Shown: positions 23,301 through 34,300 of the stretch, piece by piece
Layout of the letters: each line of letters begins with the position of its first letter
How positions within the stretch are numbered: the stretch's first letter is position 1
Assembly (NCBI GenBank): GCA_039566865.1
Contig: CM076958.1
Coordinates: forward strand, 682,001-746,000
DNA: 64,000 nucleotides
Direction: 5' to 3'
Source: Aurelia coerulea
Lineage: Eukaryota > Cnidaria > Scyphozoa > Semaeostomeae > Ulmaridae
Program-made: the position numbers and the translations under genes
Notes under the pieces: model-generated
What the model saw: the letters and a program-made list of their open reading frames with translations, nothing else
Told to the model about the DNA's origin: nothing
The model's database searches: none

Positions 23301-26256
23301 GCTCACATTGATCCGCCTGATAACAAATACGGAGAGAAAATGCTGCGTTTTTGTGCGTTCACGTTGCTCCGTTTTTGTGAAACTCATTGTTGAATATTGG
23401 AGCGTTTTCAAAAACCTCCGTTTTGTGCGTTCACATTGATCAAGTGCGTTTTCAAAAACCTCCGTTTTGTGCGTTCACATTGATCAAGTGCGTTTTCAAA
23501 AACCTCCGTTTTATGGATATCCACTTTTGATAGCGTTTTCGAAAACCTCTGTTTTGTGGCGTTTTTGTGTGGATCAATGTGAACACTTTCACAAAAACGG
23601 AGTTTTTTCGCTTTGTTTTTCTACAAAAACGGAGCAGTGTGAACGGGGCCAAAGTGTCAGACAGTTGAAATCTATTCTATACAACTCGATGAAAACCGGG
23701 ATCATTGAAGTTACAACTCATTCACAGTTGTATCACAACCGGGAAACAAGTTTTCAGGACACCTTGTAAGGCATTTATTTTCATTCTAACATGTTTGGCT
23801 TTGTTCCCAGTTTACTGCAGTAAAGCTACTTTTATTGGAATTATCTGCGAGTGATTGAAATTGTTTTGTTTTAATTTTAGAATTACAGCTGGACCCTGGG
23901 ATCAGGATTTAGTAAAATCTGAATACAGCATTGAAGATGAAGAGTTGAAGGTAATATATCTGTTGATAATTTTTGTTGTTTGTACTCCTGTCTTGAAAAT
24001 ATCCAGATACCTAAAATATTATATCTGTTGATATATTTTTGTTGTTTGTACTCCTGTCTTGAAAATATCCAGATACCTAAAATATTATATCTGTTGATAT
24101 ATTTTTGTTGTTTGTACTCCTGTCTTGAAAATATCCAGATATCTAAAATATTATATCTGTTGATATATTTTTGTTGTTTGTACTCCTGTCTTGAAAATAT
24201 CCAGATATCTAAAATATTATATCTGTTGATATATTTTTGTTGTTTGTACTCCTGTCTTGAAAATATCCAGATACCTAAAATATTATATCTGTTGATAATT
24301 TTTGTTGTTTGTACTCCTGTCTTGAAAATATCCAGATACCTAAAATAATATATCTATTTATAATTTTTGTTGTTTGTACTCCTGTCTTGAAAATATCCAG
24401 ATACCTAAAATATTATATCTGTTGATATATTTTTGTTGTTTGTACTCCTGTCTTGAAAATATCCAGATACCTAAAATATTATATCTGTTGATAATTTTTG
24501 TTGTTTGTACTCCTGTCATGAAAGTATCCGTATACCCAAAATTAAATGCTGTTGAGATTTAACCGTTGGTCCTTCAACACGACACTGAAATGGGTTTTGA
24601 TGGTCATCTGCTAATATTCGTTGTTTGTTCCATCTCCCTGTCACAAATGTATCCAGACATCCAAAACATAGTGGTGTCAAAAGATGCTTGAGATGGTTCA
24701 GTATGTCCATTTCCGAAACTGGGAAGCAACGATTTTACAGCCAAATATTTTGTTTATTCAAAGGGGCTGTGCAAGGTTTTTGTAAACAATCGGAAAGTAC
24801 GGGACAACCCGCGCACGTGACTGAAGCCTTGGGTTTTTACTGGCGGCCAGTTTCATCGTAGCTTCTACGTACGTTTCATCATCATCATCATCATCAATCA
24901 TCATCAATAATTTATTTAATGTAGGCTAAGTAAAATAAAAAGAATAGCTAAATTACAGCTAATTTAGGCCTACTTTACAAAAATTTACAAAATTTACAAA
25001 TTAATTCCTAAAGCTAATCAATAAAAACATTTAGTGGATTATATATTATACATTACAGTGTTTTCTTGTCGATGTCTATCAAATGTAATGGAACTTTTGA
25101 TATCCATTAAAGCTTTCAAATATTCAGCGTTAGAAAAATAGAACAAATCCTCCACCTAAGCTTCGATCACCAAGATTGTCGCAGATACTTTGGATTACTA
25201 TTCTCTGTGCAAAATCGTCATTCGCTATGTTGTGTTTAGCCTATACACAATCGATAATTCGACATGCAGATCCGCGCAGAGAAGACGGGTTGTACACCAG
25301 CTCTTGAAACTGAACTAAGAAATCACTGATTGCTGGGAATTTTAAAAATTCAATATTTCAGGCAACACTTGCATCTTCGCTGAATAAAAAAGCACAAAAG
25401 AAGAAGAAAAAGAAGGTATTCAGTCTTATTATCTTTACTTTCTTTTTTCAAACTTGTCTGTAATAGGAAAAACGTTTTCATGTCAAAGACAAGGCTTGCA
25501 GATGTAAACATTCTTCTAGGATTTCCATATCTTTACTGGATACCCAACAAGCTAGTGCTCATGAAAGTTTCGGCGTTGCTATATTTATCCAGAACTATCG
25601 TGCATTTGCTTTCCATATAAACTTTTCTATTAACTTGCAAAAGTCGTTTTTGCTTAGTTTTTTAGACAGTTGAGAAGTCAGTAATTAAAGCCCTGTGGAA
25701 GAAATGTTACTATTGCGTTACGTTATCGGTTACGTTATCGGTTACCATTGAATGTTATTGATGTGATGTTAGCAAACTTTAAAACAAAGGTTAAGTTATG
25801 TAGATGCGGGGATGGTTCAGTGGTAGTATGCTTGACTACCAATCTGAAGGTTGGTGGTTCGAATCCTTGCCCTGCCGAACCTGCTACAAAATGTGAGGAG
25901 AGTCGCCAACTCTCTGTAATTCCAGGCTAAAGGAATCACGAGGTGTGGTCATATTAAGAGGAAGGACCAGGACGCTGCTTCGATAAGCTCAGCTTTTTAG
26001 CGTCCTAAAAACTGCCCTCGGATGCTAGGTAGAAATTTATACAAAAAAAGTTATCTAGAAAAAGGCTAGACATTTTCTTTTAGATTCTGGATTTTGAGCA
26101 TTTATCAAAATAACTTTATGAGGAGCCGCCGAAAGTCAGTGAAAGTTTGCTTCTTTTCAGGCTGCGGCCAAGGCATCGGAAGCGACAAAAGATTCAGCAG
26201 AAACGGGGAAAGAGCCATCAGAATCAGTAGACACAACGGAAGCGGCAGCTGAATAA
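14333..26256 (+). CDS. PA2G4: PA2G4/EBP1, proliferation-associated protein 2G4
   Basis: Catalytically inactive M24 (methionine-aminopeptidase-fold) protein that binds rRNA, ribosomes and ErbB3 in vertebrates (family knowledge). Exons: 14333-14435, 16340-16468, 16733-16838, 17489-17558, 18247-18403, 18741-18819, 21049-21206, 21747-21798, 22306-22458, 23881-23950, 25362-25415, 26161-26256. They total 1227 bp (408 aa plus TAA), close to the 394 aa of the human protein. Diagnostic stretches are [17 protein letters not shown] at the N-terminus, [31 protein letters not shown] and [12 protein letters not shown]. The basic tail [10 protein letters not shown] corresponds to the nucleolar/RNA-binding lysine run and is followed by an acidic, alanine-rich end. 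The ATG is chosen because it opens the conserved MADLKDL-like N-terminus. Intron 6 holds a 1.45-kb TTAA element, and intron 10 begins with a minisatellite. Confidence 0.96.
15143..15321. mobile_element. Short foldback element in PA2G4 intron 1
   Basis: TAGCCTATTGTTCTCAA at the left and TTGAGAACGATAGGTTA at the right. An inner pair GGCCATCTCAACTTGC/GCAAGTTGAGATGGCC encloses a TCAAATC microsatellite-like core. About 180 bp, non-coding. Confidence 0.55.
17707..17777 (+). repeat. Short imperfect tandem duplication
   Basis: GATCCTAGCAGGTGAT and GATCAGTGATCGTAGAT occur twice within 71 bp in PA2G4 intron 4. A local duplication without other features. Confidence 0.6.
18884..20334. mobile_element. 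piggyBac-like non-autonomous element (TTAA)
   Basis: TTAA at 18880-18883 and 20335-20338. Perfect 14-bp ends CCCTTTGAGCCCTG/CAGGGCTCAAAGGG. Near the left end GTCGCAAATCTGCGAC and GTCGCAGATTTGCGAC repeat as small palindromes. 1451 bp without a transposase frame. TTAA sites plus CCC termini fit piggyBac-type elements (inference). It lies in PA2G4 intron 6. Confidence 0.75.
20358..20672. mobile_element. TTAA-flanked MITE, family F3
   Basis: TTAA at 20354-20357 and 20673-20676. Ends AGGGGCTCAGTCGTCAAA and, inverted, AGGGGCTCCGTCATCAAA. 315 bp, 19 bp downstream of the larger TTAA element in the same intron. Related copies lie at 33588-33825 and near 53779-53960. Kolobok- or piggyBac-type by its TTAA site (inference). 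Confidence 0.7.
21459..21655. mobile_element. Foldback MITE, family F2 copy
   Basis: Left arm CCTTTTAGCTCTTTTACAAA and right arm CTCTTTTGTAGAATAGCT followed by AAAAAG are inverted relatives of the F2 ends. It lies in PA2G4 intron 7. No ORF of note. Confidence 0.5.
21970..22062 (-). mobile_element. Penelope-type retroelement remnant with decayed hammerhead
   Basis: On the minus strand, the segment shared with 13335-13390 precedes TTGGTGA, A, GATT/AATC, GAAAC, a decayed hammerhead core. The same segment lies after the ribozyme-like motif at 13.3 kb and before it here, as expected if it sits between ribozymes of tandem terminal repeats. It is preceded on the plus strand by (AAT)n-like sequence from 21866. 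Confidence 0.4.
22640..22880 (+). repeat. Degenerate polypurine tract (GGAAR-rich)
   Basis: About 240 bp almost free of pyrimidines on the plus strand, made of GGAAG/GAAAG-like units. It lies in PA2G4 intron 9. The minus-strand reading frames here are products of the biased composition. Confidence 0.8.
23186..23650. mobile_element. MITE with GTTCACAC ends and internal subrepeats
   Basis: GGCCTCGTTCACACTGCTCC at the left and its complement (one difference over 28 bp) at the right, with AAA on both sides. Internally, tandem units combine GCGTTTTCAAAAACCTCC with TTGTGCGTTCACATTGATC. The 3-bp flank and GGCC start suggest a PIF/Harbinger relation (weak inference). It lies in PA2G4 intron 9. Confidence 0.65.
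23954..24545 (+). repeat. Minisatellite, nine units of 65-66 bp
   Basis: The phrase GTACTCCTGTCTTGAAAATA recurs at 65-66-bp spacing (starts of TCCTG at 23986, 24052, 24118, 24184, 24250, 24315, 24380, 24446, 24511). The units are almost identical, implying recent expansion. The array begins three bases after the PA2G4 intron 10 donor (23951). A more degenerate unit may follow at 24600-24665. The 22-codon period leaves long open frames that are not genes. Confidence 0.92.
24880..25010 (+). repeat. (ATC)n tract and possible non-LTR element 3' tail
   Basis: CATCATCATCATCATCAATC leads into AATAATTTATTTAATGTAGG and a repeated TTTACAAA stretch. Such arrangements are common at 3' ends of non-LTR elements, but no coding part is attached here. 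Confidence 0.35.
25806..25985 (+). mobile_element. tRNA-derived SINE, family S1
   Basis: The tRNA-like head has a Pol III A box (TGGTTCAGTGGTAGTATG) and a B box GGTTCGAATCC in tRNA spacing. A body with CTCTGTAATTCCAGGCTAAA follows. A second copy in the opposite orientation lies at 49255-49438. The head is not an intact tRNA because its acceptor stem does not close. It lies in PA2G4 intron 11. Confidence 0.75.
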
Positions 26257-26350
26257 AAATATGAAAGGATGCAATAACAATAACAAGCGTGGATGGAAAA
26301 TGCGATTAGAGACAATTTGAAGACGATGAAAGATAAGCTTGCCATCAAGA

Positions 26351-26356
26351 AATAAA
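26351..26356 (+). promoter_or_regulatory. Candidate polyadenylation signal for PA2G4
   Basis: AATAAA 95 bp after the PA2G4 stop. Another AATAAA overlaps the stop codon itself (26252-26257). The downstream copy leaves a short 3' UTR and is the more plausible signal. Confidence 0.45.
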
Positions 26357-26805
26357 CAATCGGAATATAATCACCAGACAGGGATATGTCTGATTCTGAT
26401 TGCAGAACTTCTTTCCGTTGTGAAGTACTCTCAGTTTAGATAAACTTACACTGTCCTAAAATAGCTTTCAAACTAGGTGTCAGGTGGTGCTGACAATCAA
26501 AGTCGGTAAATAGGTGGGGGGGGGGGGGGTGTAACTAAAATCAAGTTGTGTCTTCTGATTTCAAAAGTACAATTTTTTTTACATGATATCAAATCCCAAC
26601 AATACTGAAAAATGGGCTTGCACCTCAATGTTTTATGACACAACTTACTTTTTTTGGCGATACTTTTTGAATAGTTGGAAGATCAGAGAAGCTGTACTCA
26701 TGTTATGCATTATGTAAAATTAAGCGATATAACTAAGGAGCTGTCTGTTCTGTTGTTGTTGCAGAGCATTACGGAGCGACAGCCGTAATCCTCCAATTAT
26801 TTTCA

Positions 26806-27402
26806 GGGCTGTCCGTTGTTTAAGTTCAAAGAAAAATTCGCCAAAATTAGTTGAGAGCTTATTCTACTTAGCCCTTTTGCAAAAATGTTCCCAATAGGTT
26901 AAACTTGATTCTGCAATAGGCTTTACGAGAGTTCTGAAACATAGATTTTTTGTTTTCAATGTTGAAGGAGCGTTTCGTGATTCAGTTTTAGTTTTTATGA
27001 ACGATTAGTCACCATTATGGATTTGAAAAATTTGCACATCCCAAGATAAAATTTTCAATCGACCTTTTCACTACATATTCTGCAGGGTTCAATCTGTCAA
27101 ACAAAACAAAGATCATGAAATTCGAGTGAGTGCAAGCCAAGAAATTTGAATTTGAAAGTTAATGCTATTTTGTGGCCTTGTTGTGCTACAAAAGAAGCCT
27201 GCAGTACACTTTTTAGGCCTAACTTGAAATGATATTTTCTCAGCACTAAATTGTCCGATTTGAAAATTTTTTGCGTCTTGATATACCTCAGGCTACGGTT
27301 AAATATAGAAAAATCAGTTTTGTACAATTCTGAAATTTTCATTTTCTGGCATTAATTACACTAAAACGGAAATCTGGATCACAGTGCTGTCCGTTGTTTA
27401 AG
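26806..27402 (+). repeat. Solo arm of the 56.7-58.2 kb palindrome, flanked by 19-bp direct repeats
   Basis: 26829-27384 parallels 57648-58204 almost base for base (GAAAAATTCGCCAAAATTAG through GGATCACAGTG). The 19-mer GCTGTCCGTTGTTTAAGTT flanks it at about 26806 and 27384. The minus-strand ORF 27097-27342 belongs to the repeat. Confidence 0.7.
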
Positions 27403-27999
27403 TTTAAGAGAGAGAGCACAGCAAAGTTCATTCGAAGATTGAAAGACCACCAATCATAGCGATTGCTAGGCCGAAATCATTTTTAATCCAGTGTGAAAAT
27501 CACTGAGAGATCATAAAGGATCTTGGGAAATACAGGGTCTTTAACATGTGACTGAGAGGTAATTCTTAAGCATTGATTTGACATCTTTGCGACGAGCGAT
27601 AAACAGCCAACGGTGTACACCAACCTGACAGCTATTTTGCGGCTGACCTGAATTTAATGTTGTCACCAGTTCTTCAAAGTACCAGTCCCCGTATTTGTGG
27701 ATCATAAGTGGATTTTATTGTCTATGATAGATTTGTGTAGATTTTACAAGATATTCGCATATATATTAAAATGCAGCAACTCCTCTTGTAAATTGTCCAA
27801 ATTACCTTATCATAGGAAATTAAAGATGCGTGAAATTAATGAGTTTTGAAATTTCGCGTTGATTTGAATCGCGTATATTTTGTTTAGCGTTGATCTCGTG
27901 CACGTTAAGAAAGTGACGCGTTATTTTTGCGACGATAATTTCTTTCCTTTTGACACGATTCTACCATATTCTAATGCCACTGTCAGTAGTAGGGTGATG

Positions 28000-29250
28000 A
28001 GTCCCAAAAAGTTCTTTAGAGACCTTCTAGAGCCATTGTCACACAGGCAGAGTCATTTGTGGGCATGCTGCAATTTTAAACAGTCTGAAAATGAAATTTG
28101 GCCTCAGCGAAAAATATGGATCTACACTCCTTTACTCCTAAATAAGCGAGAATTACAATGCCTTCTGCTCGGCTTCTGAATCAAATAAAACAATTCTCTA
28201 GGCGGAACTTTACATTTACCCTTCTACTTTCGTTACAAGCATGTAACTTCTCTTAAAAACCGCCTTTCGCTTGCACAAGGCGAGAGTTTGCCCTACTAGT
28301 TTCGGGGAAACTTTTGCGGCTTTCTTTATTTTGAATTACTGGTTGAGAGAACTTCCTTTGTCTGCAATTGCGGTGTCAATCAAAACCAACTCGTGCTATT
28401 GTTTTACCAAATCTGTCCTTGTTCGCAGTGGTTGTTGAACTGACAAGGAAATTGTGACTTTCGTTTATTTTTCTATCAGTTCAGGTACTCCAGTGCGGAT
28501 CCGTGTTTTCGCTTAGACTCAATACAACATCCCAGTTAAAGCAACAACAACATTTTATAATTGAATTGTTATCGCTTGAACGAACCGACATTTTATGCTC
28601 CTGCGCAACAACGTATTTCCGCTGCAGTGATCATACAGTAAAAATGGAATGGAGTAAAAACATTAGGACGAGTGGATGGAGTCTAATTTCCGCTTAGGCC
28701 AATTTCATTTTCAGGCCACCGGGAGACACGTAGCTAACTCAACAGCTCATGGATATTGTTTAGCTAGAGGAACAATAGCATGCGTAGGCGCGTTCTTTGT
28801 CCTATTTATACATTACCTCCGCACTTAGTCCCATTCACTTCAAATTTAGTTTGGTTCAAGCTGTTGAAATCGTCCTGCTTTACACTCTGTAACGCTGAAT
28901 GAAAAGCAATTTGTTCTGTTGTTTGCTTTAATTTCCGTGAAAACGACACCTTTTTCGCACTGCTTTCCTTCAGGGTCCATTGCGGGCGCGCTGCAATATC
29001 AGGCTGTCTGAAAATCAAATTTGGCCGAAGCAGAAAATTTAGATACACACACTGTGGTTGTTAAAATGATAAAAAGTTTGACTTTGGTTTGGTAGACTTC
29101 CATCAGTTCAACTACTGTAGCGTGGATACAAATGTTTCGCTCAGACCAAATTTGATTTTTAGACAGTTTGAAATTTCAACGTGCTCGCAAAGGACCCTGG
29201 GTGACAATAGCTCTTTAATTTCGTGCAGCTTTAATTTCCTATAATGAGGT
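28000..29250. repeat. Mixed MITE debris in the PA2G4-NAGS intergenic region
   Basis: Holds inverted and direct copies of a GTCTGAAAATCAAATTTGGC module (28085, 28995, 29145 inverted), a half copy of the palindromic family at 28290-28430 (AACTTTTGCGGCTTT and TTTGTCTGCAATTGCGG), and a module AGCATGCGTAGGCG near 28775 that recurs at 56567. Further fragments continue at 31600-31810. No gene recognised. Confidence 0.5.
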
Positions 29251-30420
29251 ACTTCAACAAAACTATTCTTTATTCCCATGGTGATAGGTTATTTCGGATT
29301 TCTGTAATATTGACCATTTCCAACTTTTAAATTATGAGCATGTTTCTCTCGTGTTTATTCTCCTTAATTAATTGTTGTTGGTCATTGATTCAAACAACCA
29401 CTGCATGTGAAATGGCACTGAAAAACATCTTCAGCCTGCTTGGAACGAATTCGATCGACCGATTCAATGGAAATGAGAACTTTTTGGCTGTTTAGCGCAT
29501 TAATGAATATATTCTACATAAAACAGCAAAGCAAGAAACAGTCTTACAAACAAAAGGAACAAAGTAGTAAACGTTAAGCGCTAAAACAATTTTTTGTTAT
29601 TTTATGTAAAATCTATTCGTTATTGCACCAAACAGCCAAAAAGTGCTTTGTCCCTTTCGTTTCCATTTGAATGAATTGAGAAAGACAGACGTGCTAAATC
29701 TGTTCACGGGTGTATCAACTGTATCGAATCGCTTTATTTTGTATCACAATAACCTAGCAATGCGAAATTTGAGCAGGTTTCTTGCGCTTGCAGAGAAAGA
29801 CGGAACGAAACAAATTTGCTGAAGGTGATCAAGACTGGGTGTTTTTGAACAAAATTTGGAGATATTAAATGGAAAATGAAGTCAAAGTGATGCTTGAGTC
29901 ATTGGTAAGTGAATCATTTAGCGCAAGAATACAAACGAAGCCTTATTGGGGCCAACGTATGAGTTTTAACCGGTGAGAAGCTTGGGCAGTTTTGTTAGGA
30001 CAAACCGTTAGAAGTAAAGAAGTTAATGAAAATAAGGAGAAGGTTTTTCAAAGGACGGGTAATCTTTTGTGATATTTCGTTTAATTCAAACTCTTCTCGA
30101 ATAAATTTCCACTCTAAATACAATCTTCGTCGACGAATGATCCCATAAATATCATGACGTTAAACATTTTAATGCTAAAATGCGTTCAATAGACAAAACT
30201 TACAAATGATACAACACATTAACAAGTCAACAAGCACTGTAGCAATAACAATTAAGAATGAATGAACTTTTATAACTAGTCGTTATACCTTACTCATATT
30301 GAAATTCAGGTTGAGCTCATATCCTAAAATATTCTACTGAATTAGCCTGAAGATGTAGCTGAGGATGACAGCGTTTCCCATTCCCTCAATTGCAACCTTG
30401 TAATTTCTAAATATGAGCAA

Positions 30421-30570
30421 TGGGCGTCCCAGAAAAAACATGCAGATTTGGCTGGGTTAAGAAGCGACGAGAATGTAACTTTAATCAAGGGTTAATCAAT
30501 TTCAAAGTATTCCTCATTGTTAACAAAGAAGGAAATTCCTCCTTTCGCGTTCGTTTCAGTGGTATAATTA
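30421..30570 (+). mobile_element. Solo left end of the 51342-51946 family
   Basis: Starts GGGCGTCCCAGAAAAAACAT and continues through TTTAATCAAGGGTTAATC, parallel to the left arm at 51342. The matching right end is not visible. The overlapping open frame (30420-30872) is a by-product of this repeat and the SINE-like sequence that follows. Confidence 0.45.
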
Positions 30571-30639
30571 CTTTGAGGGAAATTTTGCACGGATCTCATC
30601 CTTTTTATTCAGTAATTTATTTTGAGTGGGCAGGAAGCA

Positions 30640-31145
30640 TTTCTAGCTACTTAAAGCAATTTAAGTCCACTATGCATGCCGCATCCAGGCATGGGACCCC
30701 TAGTTTAACGTCCCTTCCGAAGGACGGCGAGGTGAGTTGCGAAGTCAAGCTTCCGAGGTCACCCATCCGGAGTTTGACCTCACTCGACCGAGCTAAAGAG
30801 ACACTGCCAACCATGATCCTTTGTGGCGCCAAGGTCGACTTTCGTATTATCAAAAAGTCGTTTTTGGCCTAAATTCTTTTTGTGCTGCTTTCATTCGGCA
30901 CACAAAGGAGTTTTTTTTGGCAATGGGTCTTGAGCGTAGACAAAAGCATAGAGTCCGAAAGTTGATATTTCCCTTTCTCCAATTTCAAAGGGGCTTTTGC
31001 AACAAACATACCTCCCATACCTCGCACGTGTCATCTCTAGTTGCACAGAAAAGAATGCTCGCAAAGCGTCTATGTTAGCAGAGGGTCTTTAACTTCAGTC
31101 ACCTGACAGAAACTGTATAAGCCGCTCGGCCACTCACACCTGATG
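30640..31145 (-). mobile_element. SINE-like sequence with CTTCGGAAGGGACGTTAAAC core
   Basis: The minus strand begins with GAGTGGCCGAGCGGCTTA, which resembles a tRNA-Leu/Ser A-box arm, and farther on has GGATGGGTGACCTCGGAAG, similar to the 5S rRNA internal control region. CTTCGGAAGGGACGTTAAAC follows, a motif seen in conserved SINE cores. These may be two juxtaposed SINE fragments. Intergenic. Confidence 0.4.
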
Positions 31146-31311
31146 GCGCCTGATCAAAATCCCCGATGAAAAAGTGAATTTATATCTTCTCTCACAAAAC
31201 AACTCATACAATGAACTTCAGCGTCAGTATTTGCGAACTTCAATATGAGTAAGTTAAATTAACAAATTGAGAACAAGAGAACTCTGAGGAGAAACTTTGT
31301 ACAAATTAGAA

Positions 31312-34300
31312 TCAGGTCGAATTATTCACAAGCCTTTTCCCAGTACTTTCCATATTTGCATGGCTCCCCAGATCTGAAATGAAATAAAACTTCAATCAGT
31401 TTCAATCGTAAACTACAAACAGTCCTTTTAAATGTTACATCGCTCCACCATTCAAAGGGTACAGTTATTTCAAATTGATGTTAAATCTCGAAATAATGAC
31501 TGTCATGTGGAAAACGAGGCGCTTTCTTCAGCCCATTTATACACACAAGGCTTTAACTAAGCTTGTCCTTGACGTAAAGGAATAAAGAATGCAGTAAAGC
31601 CACCCAGGGTCCTCTTTGGTTATGCTGCTATTTCAGACTGCCTGGAAATCAATCTGTCCTGAAAGGAAAATATGGAATCACACTGCAGTAGCTGAACTGA
31701 TAGAAATATTTGACTGTCGTTGATCAATTCGACCACTGCACTGTGAATCCATATTACTCCTGAAGATAGAAAGTCACTCTCTAGCCTCACTACACAAGGA
31801 CCCTCAACTTACGCTCATCTAATTGAAGTGAATTGATGTTGTTGTTGTCGCTCCAGTTATAGCGTCCATCAGTCTATCAATAGCGACTAGCGATAACCTA
31901 CGAACATATAATCAGTCTAGTCACACTCGATCTCGGCCTATTGTTGTGCATCCTTGATTAACCTCTCGTCTTCCTACTGTTCTTGCGATAAATCAGGGCC
32001 AGATTAAAGGAGAGATTTTACTGTAGTAAATAACAAATAATTAATGGAAGCACAGACTTACCCAATCCATATTCGCAAAATGATGAAGGATGGGCGATTG
32101 AAAAGTTTACAATTTCATGAGACAGTTTAGGTTCATTTACGCCATACCTGGGGAAATAATGATAGCAGAGCAGGATTAATACATGGAATGAGAGATGTAA
32201 AAAATTGACTGTGCAGCTGGAAAACATTTTGAAATTCCTCTCTCTCTCTCTCTCTTGGAAGAAATACTGCAAAACGTTTTCTCTAGATAATATCTGTTTA
32301 GAAAGTTTCATGCATCTGATATAAAATCTAAGAAAGTTTCTTGCGGCAAGCTAATTTCAAGACAAATGACGGATATATATCATCTCGTTTGAAAATAGAA
32401 CAAAAGATGGCTGTATGCTTTCATTTGTCCAATTGATTTAATAATCTCTCCAGATCATCAAATACAATCGAATAGAATATGCTATATTTAGATTGCCCAG
32501 GCCTCAAACTTAAGTGGTCTTATATCTCCGTCATTTGTCTTTAAATATTATGAGCCAGTTGCTTATGAGGTTGTAGAAAAAGACAACAATGAAGAAACTA
32601 CTGGTTGACAAGATTGAGATGTAGAAACAAAACAAAAAGTCATGCTGGGGAAACGCAGCAAAATGAGGCTCATAATAAATGGGAACTCATTGACACAGTT
32701 GAAGGAAATTGAAGAAAAAGCAAACGCAGCAACAAATAAAATGAACCAATGAATAGCTTACCAGAAAACGGTGTAAGAACTGTTTGTCCAACTACCCTCT
32801 GAGCGAGTGAAATACCTGCAAGATACATTATAACTTTAATTGCATCACTCGGTAGGATGTGGTACTTAACATAAGTCTGCGTTATTTGCAGCAAACAAGT
32901 AGCTATTTGATGACGTCACAACAATAAACCAGCTGAAATACTAAACGTGGTATGATTTTGAAAATAACATAAAAAATGCTTGCAGTAGAATAATGATGAA
33001 TTACGCAGCAATCTCCTTTCAAGCCATTCATCGAAAGACTAGTGTGATAACCAAATAAGTTTAAAGATTTGTTTTCTTTATTCATTTAAAAAAACAAACT
33101 ATTAACACAACAACAAGGCTAATTAACTACGTTCCATCCATGGTGGGAAAGGACTTATAGTCAGGGAGTTCCCACTATGTGTGGCAATTACAATTAAATT
33201 TAAACTGTTTGCATAATAGTCGTAAGAGAGGGACAGCCCGGGAGCGAAGAATTCGCCATTATGTTAGGCGCTTTAAATATCTGAAAGGTTTTGAAGACTA
33301 TGTTGGCTTTGCTTGTTTGTTAAACGTTGGCCTTTCCAATCTCTGAAATGGTGAAATGGTGCATGATCAAGGACTTTAGTTACTAAGATTTACGAGATAG
33401 TCCTAGTTATCGCAACAACAACGACAACAACAACAACAACATAGTTGCTGTTCATACAACAGCTTCGTTCCTCCTTGTTCTCCTGCGCCCGGTTTCGCTC
33501 TTATCCCTCGTATCCATGCAACAACCTTCACGGTTACACAGGGAGAAACAAAACTGCCGTAGGAACAACTTCTACCGTTTTTCTTCAAGGGGATGCGTCT
33601 CAAAATTTTTATCAAAATGTGAGTTTGCAGTTTTTTTTAAAGGCAACATCACAGAGGTTTTTCATGTCTTTTTGAAACTGAAAGCGTTATTTTGAATATA
33701 AATCTTTGTACTTCACCGAGGAACAAACCAAACATTCATATCTGAAGCCATCAAACAAACGGCAGAAAACAATGGACACGTGACTAAAACAATAGATTTG
33801 TTTACAATTTGCTGACGAAGCCCCTTTAAACCCCATGGTTTGTCATCATGAGTTTCACTGTTTCACTGTAGACAACGAAATTTCCCTTACCATGGATTAA
33901 TTCGATTCGATCCCCTTGATCTCCAAAATAACTTTGGAAAATCTTGTTTAATTCTTTCCCATATTGTTTCACCAGCTCCCAAACCTTGATTTTGTAGACT
34001 AACGGCAAATTTATCAAGATATGGGACATCACCAACAACTTCTTCTTCTCGTGTTATAATTGCTGCTGCTGAATAACTGTCAAAAATATGATATGATTAA
34101 TTATTATTTATCAAATATCCGCATTGGGAAATGACAGATGGGGGAATGTTTTGTTGCACACGTATTTTTCATAAGAAGCTAAGAATTCGAGCCAGCACTG
34201 ACAGCTTTGACTAATGTAATAAATTAGAAGATTGTAAATTGTGTTTTTTACGATAATTCATAATTCCATTGCTTTCATGCACCTCTTGCAATTTTTCTCG

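Noticed and set aside
23980..24562. Open frames of 122 and 62 codons on the plus strand
   Set aside because: They read through the 66-bp minisatellite, whose length is a multiple of three. A repeated peptide results with no other coding evidence.
25806..25876. Possible tRNA gene
   Set aside because: A and B boxes are present, but the acceptor stem does not close, and the sequence continues into a body shared with another copy, so it is a SINE head.
29871..29910. ATG-led MENEVKVMLESL followed by a GTAAGT donor on the plus strand
   Set aside because: No continuing plus-strand exon is found before the MTHFD1 gene, and the surroundings are inverted-repeat debris.
30420..30872. 150-codon plus-strand ORF
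   Set aside because: It spans a solo mariner-like end and a SINE-like sequence. There is no homology and it cuts across repeat borders.
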